64,000 nucleotides of DNA from Rhodothermus marinus DSM 4252 (GCF_000024845.1 NC_013501.1:1716874-1780873), one strand, 5' to 3'. Shown: positions 1 to 10,442, numbered from the stretch's first letter. Made by a program: numbers and translations. Notes: a model not told the origin generated them from the sequence alone.

Positions 1-285
1 CCCGATGCGGTGGACGTACACCTGCACGTGCGGGGCCTCGGCCGCGATGGTACCGGCCGCGCCGGCATGGTCCAGATGAATGTGCGTCAGCAATAGCGCC
101 CGCACGTCGGCCAGCGAAGCGCCCGCCTCGTGGAGCGCGGCCTTCAGGTTGTCCAGCGCCGAGGTCGGACCCGGGTCCACCAGCAGCAGCCCTTCAGGCG
201 CCTCCAGCACGGCACAGGCGATCAGCCGGTCCGTGCCCAGATAGTTCAGGTCCAGATAACGTACGCCTTGGTCCAGTGCGATCAT
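1..285 (-). CDS. Metallo-beta-lactamase-fold hydrolase (N-terminal part, cut by window edge)
   Basis: This is the first 95 codons of an MBL-fold metallohydrolase; the rest lies beyond base 1. The translation shows a strand-rich start with an LVDPG turn and then the metal-binding signature THIHLDHAG, which supplies the HxHxDH ligands of the dinuclear site. The ATG at 285-283 overlaps the TGA of the upstream TetR gene as ATGA, so the two are probably translationally coupled. The TetR protein may therefore control this enzyme. The substrate cannot be told from this fragment; glyoxalase II-like or quorum-quenching hydrolases share the motif. Confidence 0.85.
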   Translation of the reverse strand, partial: MIALDQGVRYLDLNYLGTDRLIACAVLEAPEGLLLVDPGPTSALDNLKAALHEAGASLADVRALLLTHIHLDHAGAAGTIAAEAPHVQVYVHRIG

Positions 286-905
286 GCTTCCCGATTGTCC
301 TTGCGCCGCATCAGCCGGCAGAGTCCGCCGATGGCCTGACGGATGGCGTGTTCGATCAGCGCTTCATGATCCACCTCGAGCCGGAGCCGGGCCAGGCGTC
401 CGGCCAGCAGCAGGCTGACGATCCCATGGAGGGCGCTCCAGAACGACACGGCCGCCACGCGGATGTCGGGCATTTCCAGGTCGTGCCGACGTACGTAATC
501 CTCGATCGCCTCCACAATGGGATCCAGCAGCCGGTAGGCCCGCTGCAACCGCTCCTCGGGGTACGAGGCCAGCTCGCGCGGATGCAGCATGAACAGAATC
601 TCGTAGGATTCGGGATAGGTCAGCCCGAAGTCCACGTAGGCCCGCGCCAGCGCCTGCAACCGCCCGCGGGGATCGTCGATCGCCTGAATCTGCGGATCGA
701 AAAAGCGCTCGGCCAGCCGCTCCTGCGCCCGATCCATCAGGGCAAAGAGCAGCCCTTCTTTGCTGTCGAAGTAGAGATAAAGGCTTCCTACACTGCAACC
801 GGCCCGCTGTGCAATACGCCGCATCGTCAGGCTGCCGTACCCTTCGCGGATCAGCAGGTACTGGGCGGCTTCCAGGATGGCTTCCTGCAGGTCGTGACGG
901 CTCAA
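282..905 (-). CDS. TetR/AcrR family transcriptional regulator
   Basis: A one-domain repressor of the TetR family, about 207 residues. The N-terminal helix-turn-helix is clear (residues about 8-50, with RRIAQRAGCSVGSLYLYF followed by DSKEGLL), and a helical ligand-binding domain follows. A longer reading to base 971 is possible, but a promoter and a perfect operator palindrome lie at 926-971. The TTG at 905-903, opening with SRHDLQEAILEA, is therefore the likelier start. No strong ribosome-binding site is visible. The gene overlaps the downstream MBL hydrolase by 4 nt. It is probably autorepressed through the palindrome and co-regulates the hydrolase. The inducer is unknown. Confidence 0.85.
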   Translation of the reverse strand: MSRHDLQEAILEAAQYLLIREGYGSLTMRRIAQRAGCSVGSLYLYFDSKEGLLFALMDRAQERLAERFFDPQIQAIDDPRGRLQALARAYVDFGLTYPESYEILFMLHPRELASYPEERLQRAYRLLDPIVEAIEDYVRRHDLEMPDIRVAAVSFWSALHGIVSLLLAGRLARLRLEVDHEALIEHAIRQAIGGLCRLMRRKDNREA

Positions 906-925
906 GGTGGTACTACATGAAAGAT

Positions 926-939
926 TGAACGATCGTTCA
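926..939. promoter_or_regulatory. TetR operator palindrome
   Basis: TGAACGATCGTTCA is a perfect 14-bp inverted repeat. It sits directly downstream of the -7 box of the tetR promoter and 21 bp upstream of the proposed TTG start. Position and symmetry are typical of TetR-family operators; the assignment is inferred. Confidence 0.7.
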
Positions 940-940
940 T

Positions 941-971
941 CAAAAATAAACCGAACCGGATGATAAATCAA
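941..971 (-). promoter_or_regulatory. Candidate Bacteroidota-type promoter of the tetR-MBL operon
   Basis: On the minus strand, TTG (971-969) and TATTTTTG (948-941) are separated by 20 nt. This matches the -33 TTG / -7 TAnnTTTG pattern of Bacteroidota primary-sigma promoters. The operator palindrome follows at once. Confidence 0.5.
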
Positions 972-1037
972 GAAAAGAAGCGCTTCCCGACCGTCGGCCG
1001 CTATGCATCATCGCGCACCCTTCCTACATTTTCTGCG

Positions 1038-1066
1038 TTGAAGAACCCGGCGTTCTGCTTCATACG
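1038..1066 (+). promoter_or_regulatory. Weak candidate promoter of the phosphoglycerate dehydrogenase gene
   Basis: TTGAAG (1038-1043) and CATACG (1061-1066) are spaced by 17 nt, 18 nt upstream of the ATG at 1085. The match is only approximate, and no Shine-Dalgarno sequence precedes the start. Confidence 0.25.
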
Positions 1067-1084
1067 ATTCCGGATCACGGTTCC

Positions 1085-2437
1085 ATGCCCAAAATCGACG
1101 GCGTCCGTTTTCTGAACGAGCAGTTTAAAAAAGCGCTCATTCTGGAGAATCCGGACCCGAGTCTGGACGACTACCTGCGCGCGCAGGGGATCGAGCCGGA
1201 GCGCCTGCCCGACGCGGTGGTGCAGAATCCCGAGGCGGTGATCGCGCGGCTGAAAGAAGGTCAGCATGACCTGCTCTTCAAGCGTAGCCGTTTCATTGTG
1301 GACGAGCGCGTGCTCCGGGCCTCGGAGAACCTGGCCGCCGTGATTCTCTGCTGCATCGGCGACGACTCGGTGGACAAGGAGGCCTGCGCGCGGGAAGGGG
1401 TCATGGTGATGAACGACCCCATCAGCAATGCCCGCTCGGTGGTCGAGCTGGTCTTCGGCGAGATGATCTGCCTGGCACGCCGGGTCTTCCAGGCCAACGA
1501 GGCCGCCCACCGGCACATCTGGACCAAGGACAACCGCAAGCGCTACGAACTGCTGGGCAAGACGATCTCCATCATCGGGCTGGGCAACATCGGCAAGCAG
1601 GTGGCCCAGATGGCCGAGAAGTTCGGCATGGAGGTTTACTTCTACGACAACCGCGAAGTGGCCCGTGAGGTGGGCGTGACGCTCGGCTGGAAGGCGTGCC
1701 GGACGCTGACCGAGGCGTTCCGCGTGGCCGACTTCGTGACGGTGCACGTCTCGGCCGAAGACCATCGGGGCCGCTCGAACCGCAACCTGATCACCTACGA
1801 ACACTTCGCCCAGCTCGGCGCGGACCGTGGTTCCAACAGCCCGCGCATTTTCATCAATGCAGCCCGCGGCTTCATCCACGAGCCGGAAGACCTGATCCGG
1901 GCCGTACGCGAAGGGCACGTGCAGGCGGCCGCCGTGGACGTCTACCCTGAAGAACCGGCCAGCAAGGACGAACCCTGGCACAACCCGTATGCCGGCATTC
2001 CGGAGATCGTCTGCACGCCACACATCGGCGCGGCTACCGAGGAAGCCCAGCCCCGCATCGCCGCTCATGTGGCCGGTACCGCCCATCTATTCAACCGGTA
2101 CGGTACCGTGCGCGACACGGTGTTCAGTCCCGGTCAGGTGATCGGCGTCGATGCCGAGCCGCCCTACTGGGTGCTCAGCGTCGTGCACAGCGACGCCCGC
2201 GGTACGAAAAAGGCCATCAGCGACGCCATCTACGAGGCCGGTGCCAGCAACCTGCAATCGAGCCACCGGGACTTCAGCCGCTACGGGTTCGCCTACGAGG
2301 TGAGCGCCATCGACAGGCCGCTTTCTCAGGAGCAATTGTTGCACATTGTCGAGACGGCGCGACGCATTTCGGGCGATCCGACGGCCATCCGGGCCATCCG
2401 CCAGTTCTACGTGCCGGCCAACGGCAACGATGACTAA
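1085..2437 (+). CDS. serA: D-3-phosphoglycerate dehydrogenase-like 2-hydroxyacid dehydrogenase
   Basis: A 450-residue D-isomer-specific 2-hydroxyacid dehydrogenase, most likely the NAD-dependent enzyme that oxidises 3-phosphoglycerate in serine synthesis. The Rossmann motif GLGNIG is at residues 165-170. The catalytic triad is visible as R261 (NAARG), E290 (YPEE) and H313 (CTPHIGAAT). Residues about 361-443 look like a C-terminal ACT-type regulatory domain, which favours phosphoglycerate dehydrogenase over other members. There is a family-unusual insertion around 226-252, before the catalytic arginine. The gene stands alone. Its TAA shares bases with the TAG of the convergent GWxTD gene. The specific substrate is inferred. 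Confidence 0.8.
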   Translation: MPKIDGVRFLNEQFKKALILENPDPSLDDYLRAQGIEPERLPDAVVQNPEAVIARLKEGQHDLLFKRSRFIVDERVLRASENLAAVILCCIGDDSVDKEACAREGVMVMNDPISNARSVVELVFGEMICLARRVFQANEAAHRHIWTKDNRKRYELLGKTISIIGLGNIGKQVAQMAEKFGMEVYFYDNREVAREVGVTLGWKACRTLTEAFRVADFVTVHVSAEDHRGRSNRNLITYEHFAQLGADRGSNSPRIFINAARGFIHEPEDLIRAVREGHVQAAAVDVYPEEPASKDEPWHNPYAGIPEIVCTPHIGAATEEAQPRIAAHVAGTAHLFNRYGTVRDTVFSPGQVIGVDAEPPYWVLSVVHSDARGTKKAISDAIYEAGASNLQSSHRDFSRYGFAYEVSAIDRPLSQEQLLHIVETARRISGDPTAIRAIRQFYVPANGNDD

Positions 2438-3828
2438 AGCACCTGGCCGGTGCGCCAGTACGTCAGCGCCCGGTGCCACATGTCGTAGTAGTAGGGCTGG
2501 CGGCGAAGCACGTAGTTGACGAACGGTGAGCCGGGCCAGCGCACCCGCTCGAACACGAACGTATAGCGGGGGTCCTGCTCGCTGTAGGTGTAGTACCAGA
2601 TCTGCTCGTCGACACGATCCTCAACCACGTAGGGCGGCCCCAGCATGATGTATACCATCCCCCGATCGGTCCGCCAGCCCTCTTTGAAGGTGGAAAACTG
2701 CAGGTTGGCCTGCTCGACGCGCTCGTAGTAGAGACGAAGCAGACGAGCTGCCTTACGCCGGTCGCCCACCAGACGCCCCCAGAAGGCGTCGAATCGAGCA
2801 CGCAATTCCGCGGGCGTGCGGGCAGCTCGAAGCTGCTCCCATTCGTCCGGGTAGGTCAGGTACACCAGCGCCTCGGCCATCTGGTCCAGCGTTTCCACCT
2901 GCGGAAAGGTCGGACCATGTACGGCCAGTTCGCGGCGGCTGACGGCGGGCTGCTTCTGTCCTTCGACCTGAGCCGTCACCTCCACCCGATAGACGCCGCG
3001 CTCGACCAGCGGCGGCAGCATGAAATCGATCCGAACCGAGCCGCTGAGTCCCTCCACCTGACGCGTGGACACCTGGAGCGTCTCCGGGCGGTCATACCGG
3101 ACGCCCCGGTAAGCCAGCGAGCCGGGCGCCGGCATCAGGTCGTATGGTGGGCGTGCTGCGCTGGTATCTGTCGGAAATTGCAATAACAGCAACTGGACCC
3201 GCACCCGATGCCGCGGCACCAGCTTGAACAGCTCGACGGCCGCCCGCAACGAATCGACACCGGCCGCCACATGGAGCCCCGGATGGACCTCGTAGCGCCC
3301 GTTTGCCCCGCGCCGCTCCAGCCAGACCGGACTCAGCAACGGACCACGGCCGGCCGGATCCGGCAGATAGACCCGCCGACGCCGCCTCGTATAATGACGG
3401 CTGTGCCGGTCGGTCACCGTCACCTCCAGCCGGTACCGTCCCGGCCGGTACGGCACAAACCGGTGCCACAGGTGCAGCACATGCGCGCGCGTGGCGGCAA
3501 AGGTCGGTACCCGGAGCGTGTCGTCGAAGGCCTGCTCGTAACGCACACGGCCCTTTTCGTCCAGCAACCGCACCAGCACTTCGCAGACGGCCTGATAGGC
3601 CGTATCGACATGCGTAAAGACGAGCGTACGCGGCCGAAGCCCCAGGTACAGTTCAAGTCCCGGCTGCGCGTCACGCAATACCGGTATGGCTTCCAGCACA
3701 AACGAAGGTCCCCCTTCCTCGTACCCTTCCACCGCTACCGGACGAGCGCTTCCGCATCCCGTGCCGGTCCCCACCAGGATCAATACCCCGATCCATCCGA
3801 GCCAGGCCGTCTGTCGTTGCACGGGCAT
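2434..3828 (-). CDS. GWxTD domain lipoprotein
   Basis: A predicted 464-residue lipoprotein. The start chosen (ATG 3828) gives a short signal sequence with a lipobox ending at C25 (TGTGC); an in-frame GTG at 3900 would add 24 residues that do not look like a signal peptide. The body is beta-rich. The last 80 or so residues hold the defining GWRTD motif followed by RGMVYIMLGPP and aromatic-rich segments, the hallmark of the GWxTD domain found in Bacteroidota and Acidobacteriota. The family's role is not established; an envelope location is expected. The 3' end overlaps the convergent dehydrogenase by 4 nt. Confidence 0.8.
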   Translation of the reverse strand: MPVQRQTAWLGWIGVLILVGTGTGCGSARPVAVEGYEEGGPSFVLEAIPVLRDAQPGLELYLGLRPRTLVFTHVDTAYQAVCEVLVRLLDEKGRVRYEQAFDDTLRVPTFAATRAHVLHLWHRFVPYRPGRYRLEVTVTDRHSRHYTRRRRRVYLPDPAGRGPLLSPVWLERRGANGRYEVHPGLHVAAGVDSLRAAVELFKLVPRHRVRVQLLLLQFPTDTSAARPPYDLMPAPGSLAYRGVRYDRPETLQVSTRQVEGLSGSVRIDFMLPPLVERGVYRVEVTAQVEGQKQPAVSRRELAVHGPTFPQVETLDQMAEALVYLTYPDEWEQLRAARTPAELRARFDAFWGRLVGDRRKAARLLRLYYERVEQANLQFSTFKEGWRTDRGMVYIMLGPPYVVEDRVDEQIWYYTYSEQDPRYTFVFERVRWPGSPFVNYVLRRQPYYYDMWHRALTYWRTGQVL

Positions 3829-4088
3829 ACCTGCAGCCCCGGCATTCGCGTCTTTTCTCACCAAAAAGGCGTCCGGGCCGGTGTCTTTCACGATCCCCAC
3901 TGATACCTTCGCGGGGCACTACAAACGCCTTCGCGTTCGTATCAGGCAATGGAAGCCGTGCCGGCTACCCTCTCCGGACGCGTCCTCACGGCATACATGA
4001 CCCGACAATCTTTCCCGGATCTGCAATAAAAAGACCGGCGTGGTCCGGAAGGATCCCATCCGGTTACAGGCCGTGCGCCAACGCCGGC
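3829..4088. other. Intergenic region between the GWxTD gene and tpiA
   Basis: About 260 bases without a supported gene. The right part (4025-4087) carries the tpiA terminator. The left part must hold the promoter of the GWxTD gene, but I find no convincing -33/-7 pair. Confidence 0.4.
4025..4087 (-). terminator. Intrinsic terminator of the gatB-tlpA-like-tpiA operon
   Basis: On the minus strand, CCGGCGT right after the tpiA stop (plus 4081-4087) pairs with ACGCCGG (plus 4035-4041). An inner CCGGA/TCCGG hairpin lies between them. The stem is followed by TCTTTTTATT, a good U-tract. Confidence 0.6.
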
Positions 4089-4838
4089 TCAGCAATGGGC
4101 GGCCCGCACGATCGCTGCAAAATCGGCGGCCTTGAGGCTGGCCCCGCCGATCAGGCCGCCGTCGACGTCCGGCTGCGCAAACAGATCGGCCGCATTGCCC
4201 GGTTTGACGCTTCCCCCGTACAGGATGTGCAGCGCGCGGCCGATGGCCTCACCGTACCGGTCGATCAGCAGGCGACGAATCAGCGCGTGCATCTCCTGCG
4301 CCTGCTCCGGCGTGGCCGTGTGGCCCGTCCCGATGGCCCAGACCGGCTCGTAGGCGATCACCAGCGCCTCGGCCGAATGCAGCGCGACGCCGTCCAGGGC
4401 CGCCCGCACCTGACGTTCCACCACGGCCGCCGCCTGGCCGGCCTGTCGCTCTTCGAGCGTCTCCCCCACACAGACGATCGGAATCAATTCGTACTGAAGG
4501 GCCCGCTTGATCTTGCGATTGACGCCCTCATCAGTCTCACCGAAGTACTGGCGCCGTTCCGAGTGGCCGAGAATCACGTACCGACAGCCCACCGACTTCA
4601 GCATGGGTGCCGATACTTCGCCCGTGTAAGCGCCCGCCTCCTCGTAGTGCATGTTCTGCGCGCCCAGCCGGATCGGCGTGCCTTCGATGATCTGACGCAC
4701 CACTTCCAGGTTGACGAACGGCGGACACACGGCCACCTGTACCGAACCGGGATCGCCCACTTCGGCGACGACGGCTTCGGCCAACCGAATGGCTTCCTCC
4801 CGATCCGTGTGCATTTTCCAGTTACCGGCTACCAGCAT
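4089..4838 (-). CDS. tpiA: Triose-phosphate isomerase
   Basis: A 249-residue TIM-barrel enzyme interconverting dihydroxyacetone phosphate and glyceraldehyde 3-phosphate in glycolysis and gluconeogenesis. The family motifs are complete: GNWKMH at the N terminus (active-site lysine), GHSERR (catalytic histidine), AYEPVWAIGTG (catalytic glutamate) and the phosphate-binding LYGGSV and GGLIGGASL loops. The length is normal. It is the last gene of an apparent operon gatB - TlpA-like lipoprotein - tpiA, 21 nt after the preceding stop, and is followed by an intrinsic terminator. It starts with ATG at 4838. Confidence 0.97.
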   Translation of the reverse strand: MLVAGNWKMHTDREEAIRLAEAVVAEVGDPGSVQVAVCPPFVNLEVVRQIIEGTPIRLGAQNMHYEEAGAYTGEVSAPMLKSVGCRYVILGHSERRQYFGETDEGVNRKIKRALQYELIPIVCVGETLEERQAGQAAAVVERQVRAALDGVALHSAEALVIAYEPVWAIGTGHTATPEQAQEMHALIRRLLIDRYGEAIGRALHILYGGSVKPGNAADLFAQPDVDGGLIGGASLKAADFAAIVRAAHC

Positions 4839-4859
4839 GGTTTTTCTGTCGAGGGTTTG

Positions 4860-6230
4860 TCAGGAAGGCGAAGATTCGTGGGTTCCGCTCTGCAACCGGG
4901 CCAGTGTCTGCTGCAGGCGGGCCAGCGCTCCGGCGCCTTCGAAGCGTCCCAGAATGCGTCCGTCCGGCCCGATCAGCCAGCGCACGGGAAGCGTCGTGAC
5001 GTTGTAGCGCTCGGCGATCGGATCCCGAAGGCCGCCGGGAAGGATGACCGCCTGCCCGGCCTGCACGAAGCGCTCGTGGAAGGCTTCGTTGACGGTCGTG
5101 TCGGGCTGCACCGAGAAGGCCAGCACGTTCAGCGGCAACGCGCGGTAGGTTTCGGCCAGGGCGTTGCGATAGGCCAGTTCGTTCAGGTAGGTCGGATCCT
5201 CCGGCCAGAAGAATTCGAGCAGCACGTAGCTCCCCCGCAGGTCGTCGAGCGTGATGGTGCGCCCGGCCGTCGTGGTGACCACAAAAAACGGCGCTTCCAT
5301 GCCCGGCCGCAGGTGGTCCAGTTCGTAGCGGACGCGCTCGGCCCAGCGCAGCCAGGTACTGTCGGTCGTCATGTGCGTCAGTTCGTCGAGCCCGGCGCGG
5401 GCCGCTTCGTCCTGAAGGCTGTCCATGTAGGCCCGGACCAGTTCGGCCTGCACGGCCACCCGCAGTTCGGGTCTGCGTAACCGTTCGCGGAGCGCCGTCA
5501 GCCAGCGCACGGTCGCCTGCTGGCCGTCACGGCGTGCCAGTGCCTGCCGGATGGCCTGCACGGCCTCCAGGTAGCGCGGGTTGTCAGGCGAAAGGCTGTC
5601 GAAGCGGGCCAGCGCCAGCGTGTCGTTCCACCCGGCCAGAAGCCGGATGGCTTCGGCCGCCGCCCATTGCGCGCCGAGCGTGTTCGGGTAGGTGCGTTCC
5701 ACGCTTTCGAGCAGCGCCAGCGTGCGTTCGACGATCTGCGCCAGTGCGGCCGAGTCGGGCGCCGCCTGTAGCTGTCGGAGCAGGTCCTGATTGTGCTGCG
5801 CGATGGCGTTCTGATAGGCGAGCCAGGCGGCATTTTCGCGGGAGCGCACCAGCAGGCGCCGCCCTTCCAGCGGGAATTCGGCCCGGAGCGTGGCCGAGTC
5901 GCCGTCGGCCACCACCAGCACGCCGCTGGCCAGCGTCGCGCCCCGCCGGCTGATGCGCAGCGGATAGAGCCCAGGCGCCGGTGCCCGGATGGTCATGGCG
6001 AAATGGCCTGTGCTGTCGGTCACGGCCAGCCCCAGCGTGTCGGGCTCGCCGGCCACCTGGCGGTAGACCAGCACTTCGAAATCGCGGTAATCCGGGATGG
6101 AGTCCACCTCAGCCCGAACGGTCAACTGCCCTTCCAGCACGCTCTGCACCGTCGGCTCCGGCGTGCGGGCACGGCACCCCAGCAGCAGACTCAACCCGAG
6201 GGCCACCAGCCAGCCTGCGCGGTACTTCAT
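4860..6230 (-). CDS. TlpA-like thioredoxin-fold lipoprotein lacking the CXXC motif
   Basis: A 456-residue predicted lipoprotein with the lipobox LLLGC at C19. After a beta-rich DUF4369-like part (about 30-130) and a helical middle, residues about 310-450 form a TlpA/AhpC-TSA thioredoxin fold. PGMEAPFF and LRGSYVLLEFFWPEDP mark its first strands, and TTLPVRWLIGPDG carries the cis-proline. Where TlpA-type proteins have WCxxC, this one has FWPEDPTY, so both redox cysteines are absent. It is unlikely to be a thiol oxidoreductase; a binding or chaperone role is possible. The ATG at 6230 lies 13 nt after the gatB stop. Confidence 0.8.
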   Translation of the reverse strand: MKYRAGWLVALGLSLLLGCRARTPEPTVQSVLEGQLTVRAEVDSIPDYRDFEVLVYRQVAGEPDTLGLAVTDSTGHFAMTIRAPAPGLYPLRISRRGATLASGVLVVADGDSATLRAEFPLEGRRLLVRSRENAAWLAYQNAIAQHNQDLLRQLQAAPDSAALAQIVERTLALLESVERTYPNTLGAQWAAAEAIRLLAGWNDTLALARFDSLSPDNPRYLEAVQAIRQALARRDGQQATVRWLTALRERLRRPELRVAVQAELVRAYMDSLQDEAARAGLDELTHMTTDSTWLRWAERVRYELDHLRPGMEAPFFVVTTTAGRTITLDDLRGSYVLLEFFWPEDPTYLNELAYRNALAETYRALPLNVLAFSVQPDTTVNEAFHERFVQAGQAVILPGGLRDPIAERYNVTTLPVRWLIGPDGRILGRFEGAGALARLQQTLARLQSGTHESSPS

Positions 6231-6243
6231 TGCGCCGTTCCGG

Positions 6244-7758
<1,515 letters not shown>

Positions 7759-7966
7759 GGTTTTCGATGGCTCCGGTCCGAATCGGATTTTGCCGAAACG
7801 AACAATCCTTCGTGCAAGATCCTTCAAAGTTAACCCACCCGACCCGCCCCGTGCCAGCCGACGGTGCATTCTTTTCGATCTTTTGCGAAAGGCCGTACGG
7901 GAAAGGTGCCGGTCGTCCGTCTTTACTGGTGAACATCCTGCGCACCATCAACCGTCCGGAGCAGTC
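7759..7966. promoter_or_regulatory. Divergent promoter region of gatB and the beta-galactosidase gene
   Basis: 208 bp between two divergent starts. For gatB, the minus strand has a perfect -7 box TAACTTTG (7832-7825), but no TTG at the expected distance. For the rightward gene, only the GGAG ribosome-binding site (about 7958-7961) is clear. Confidence 0.4.
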
Positions 7967-10372
7967 ATGCGTCACGCTTTCTGTCTGCTGGTCATTTCGT
8001 TCCTGTTGTCTGTTGCCAGTACGGCCAGTGCGCAACAGATCTACACGCTGGACGTGCGTCCGGCTCATGTGGACATCCGCCGCGGCCATCTGCGCATGGG
8101 CGGTTCCAGTCCACGGGGCGACACGATCGGCGTCAACAGTTTTTACCTGGAATACAACGGACGCCCGTGGTTTCCGCTGGTCGGCGAGTTCCACTACGTT
8201 CGCTACCCGTCCGCGTCGTGGGACGAGGAGCTGCGCAAGATGAAAGCCGGAGGCATTCAGGTTGTGGCCACCTACGTGTTCTGGATCATCCATGAGGAGA
8301 CCGAAGGGCATTTCGACTGGACGGGCAACCGCAACCTGCGTCATTTTCTGGAGCTGGTGGCGAAAAACGGCCTGTGGGCCATCGTGCGGGTGGGGCCGTT
8401 CATCCACGCGGAAATCCGCAACGGCGGCCTTCCCGACTGGCTCTACGGCCGGCCTTTCCGGGTGCGTTCGAACGATCCGGAATATCTGGCCTATGTGGCC
8501 CGCTACTACCGGGAGATCGCCCGTCAGCTCGAGGGGCTGTACTTCAAGGACGGTGGTCCGATCATCGCCATCCAGCTCGAAAACGAATACGAGCATTCGG
8601 CGGCGCCCTGGGCCTTCTCGTATCCGGACCAGCCGCCCGAATGGACCGCCTCGGCTTCCGATCCCGGCGTGCCGGGCTCGGAGCACATACGTCGGCTGAA
8701 ACAACTGGCCCGGGAGGCCGGCATGGACGCGCCGCTCTACACGGCCACGGGATGGGGCAACGCCGCCATCGCTCCCCTGGAGACGCTGCCCGTCAACTCG
8801 GCCTACCCCTATCCCACCTGGGCGCCGATTCAGCCCTCGCCGCTGTATCTGTTCCGTAACCTGCAGCAGACGCCCGACTATGCACCGGTCAGCTACGATC
8901 CTTCGCTGTACCCGGTGCTCGGTGCCGAGCTGTTCGGGGGCATTCAGGTAACCTACACCCGACGCCCTACCATTCCACCTCGAAGCCTGGAGGCTCAGAT
9001 CGTACGACAGCTCGGTAGCGGTGCCAACGGCATCGGCTACTACATGTACCACGGCGGCGCCACCCCGCGCGGCCGCTTTTTCTACTTCAGCGACGAAGCG
9101 ATCGGCGTACCACGCATCAACTACGATTTCCAGGCACCGATCGGCCAGTACGGCCAGCTACGTCCCTCCTTCCATTATCTCAAATTGCTACACTTCTTTC
9201 TGCAGGACTACGGTGCGCGGCTGGCGCCGATGGCCGTCGTCCTTCCCGAAACGGCCACGCAACTGCGTCCGACGACCACCGACACGCTGCGCTATTCGGC
9301 CCGCTCGGATGGCACCGGCGGCTTTCTCTTCATGCACAACTTTCAGGATCACGTCGCCATGCACGACCTGACCGACCTGCAACTGATCGTCTACACCCGG
9401 CGCGACACGCTCGTCATTCCCCGAGCGGGCACGTTCACGCTGAAGGCGGAAGCCTCGGCCATTCTGCCTTTCAACCTCCCGATCGGTGATCTCTGGCTGC
9501 GGTATGCCACGGCCCAGCCACTGGCCGTGTTGCACGTGCGCGACACGCTGCACCACGCTTTTGTCGCCCTGGAGGGCATTCCGCCCGAATTCGCCTTTGC
9601 ACAGGCCACGCTCCAGGAGCTGAACGCCGGCGACTGCCGGCTCGATACGACACCCGGAACGGCCTATGTGCACTGCCCGGCCGACCGTCCGGCCACCTTC
9701 ACCGCTATCGATCGGAGCGGCCGCCCCATCGTTTTCGCGCTGTTTCCAAAACAGATGGCGCTCAGCGCCTGGCGGCTCACGCTGGACGACGGCTCGTACC
9801 CGGCCTTTTCGGAAGCCACCGTGCTGGTGCACGACGCGCTGCACGAACTGCAACTTGAAGACACGTCGGCCGTCACGCTGGCGCTGTACCCGAAGCGGCT
9901 ACGGCCGCCCCGGGTGCGACCGGGCACCGTTTCGGTGACGGCACCGCCCCATCCGGCCCTTTCGGCCTACCGGGTCACGGTGCCGGCCGTGCGCCCCGAG
10001 GTGCAGGTGGAGCGCGTGCGTCGCGATCGCCTTGTGCTGCGCGTCGGACAGGAGCGCCTGCCGGAGCCGCTGCACGAAGTGTTCGTCGACATCGACTACG
10101 TAGGCGACACGGGCATGGCCTTCATCGACGGCCAGCTCGTGGACGACCACTTCTACTACGGCCGGCCCTGGCGTATCGGGCTGAAGCGATTCTGGAGCCG
10201 GCTTGCCCGCCACGAAATGTACTGTTACTTCCGACCGCTGTACCCCGACGCGCCCTTCCTGGACGATCTACCGCCCGAGGCCATCCCGGATAACCTGCGC
10301 GATCCCGAGCAGACGCTGCAGATCCGGGCCATCCGCATCGTGCCGGTCTTTCGAACTTACGTGGCTTTCTGA
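7967..10372 (+). CDS. Secreted beta-galactosidase, GH35-like (clan GH-A)
   Basis: An 801-residue secreted glycoside hydrolase. A signal peptide (about residues 1-22, ending STASAQ) precedes a TIM-barrel with GH35 landmarks: LVGEFHYVRYP, AGGIQVVATYVFW, RVGPFIHAEIRNGGLPDWL and GGPIIAIQLENEYE. E207 is the likely acid/base and E321 (VLGAELFGG) the likely nucleophile. Beta-sandwich domains fill the C-terminal half. The family might alternatively be one of the newer GH35-related galactosidase families such as GH147. It probably removes terminal galactose from galactan oligosaccharides, since it converges on an operon encoding an endo-galactanase. GGAG lies 8 nt before the ATG. Confidence 0.85.
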   Translation: MRHAFCLLVISFLLSVASTASAQQIYTLDVRPAHVDIRRGHLRMGGSSPRGDTIGVNSFYLEYNGRPWFPLVGEFHYVRYPSASWDEELRKMKAGGIQVVATYVFWIIHEETEGHFDWTGNRNLRHFLELVAKNGLWAIVRVGPFIHAEIRNGGLPDWLYGRPFRVRSNDPEYLAYVARYYREIARQLEGLYFKDGGPIIAIQLENEYEHSAAPWAFSYPDQPPEWTASASDPGVPGSEHIRRLKQLAREAGMDAPLYTATGWGNAAIAPLETLPVNSAYPYPTWAPIQPSPLYLFRNLQQTPDYAPVSYDPSLYPVLGAELFGGIQVTYTRRPTIPPRSLEAQIVRQLGSGANGIGYYMYHGGATPRGRFFYFSDEAIGVPRINYDFQAPIGQYGQLRPSFHYLKLLHFFLQDYGARLAPMAVVLPETATQLRPTTTDTLRYSARSDGTGGFLFMHNFQDHVAMHDLTDLQLIVYTRRDTLVIPRAGTFTLKAEASAILPFNLPIGDLWLRYATAQPLAVLHVRDTLHHAFVALEGIPPEFAFAQATLQELNAGDCRLDTTPGTAYVHCPADRPATFTAIDRSGRPIVFALFPKQMALSAWRLTLDDGSYPAFSEATVLVHDALHELQLEDTSAVTLALYPKRLRPPRVRPGTVSVTAPPHPALSAYRVTVPAVRPEVQVERVRRDRLVLRVGQERLPEPLHEVFVDIDYVGDTGMAFIDGQLVDDHFYYGRPWRIGLKRFWSRLARHEMYCYFRPLYPDAPFLDDLPPEAIPDNLRDPEQTLQIRAIRIVPVFRTYVAF

Positions 10373-10375
10373 AGC

Positions 10376-10420
10376 AAAAACGCGCGGTCCCTCCTCGTCG
10401 ACCGACGGGGAGGGACCGCG
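10376..10420 (-). terminator. Intrinsic terminator between the beta-galactosidase and galactanase genes
   Basis: A perfect 12-bp stem, CGCGGTCCCTCC (10383-10394) with GGAGGGACCGCG (10409-10420), has a 14-nt loop. On the minus strand it is followed by a T-run (plus AAAAA at 10376-10380), so it terminates the galactan operon. It may also act on the rightward gene, although the U-tract on that side is poor. Confidence 0.8.
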
Positions 10421-10442
10421 TGTGCACGTCCGGAAGGTGCGG

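Noticed and set aside
2434-3900. GTG at 3900 as start of the GWxTD lipoprotein
   Set aside because: It would place 24 polar residues before the signal sequence; the ATG at 3828 gives a proper lipoprotein N terminus.
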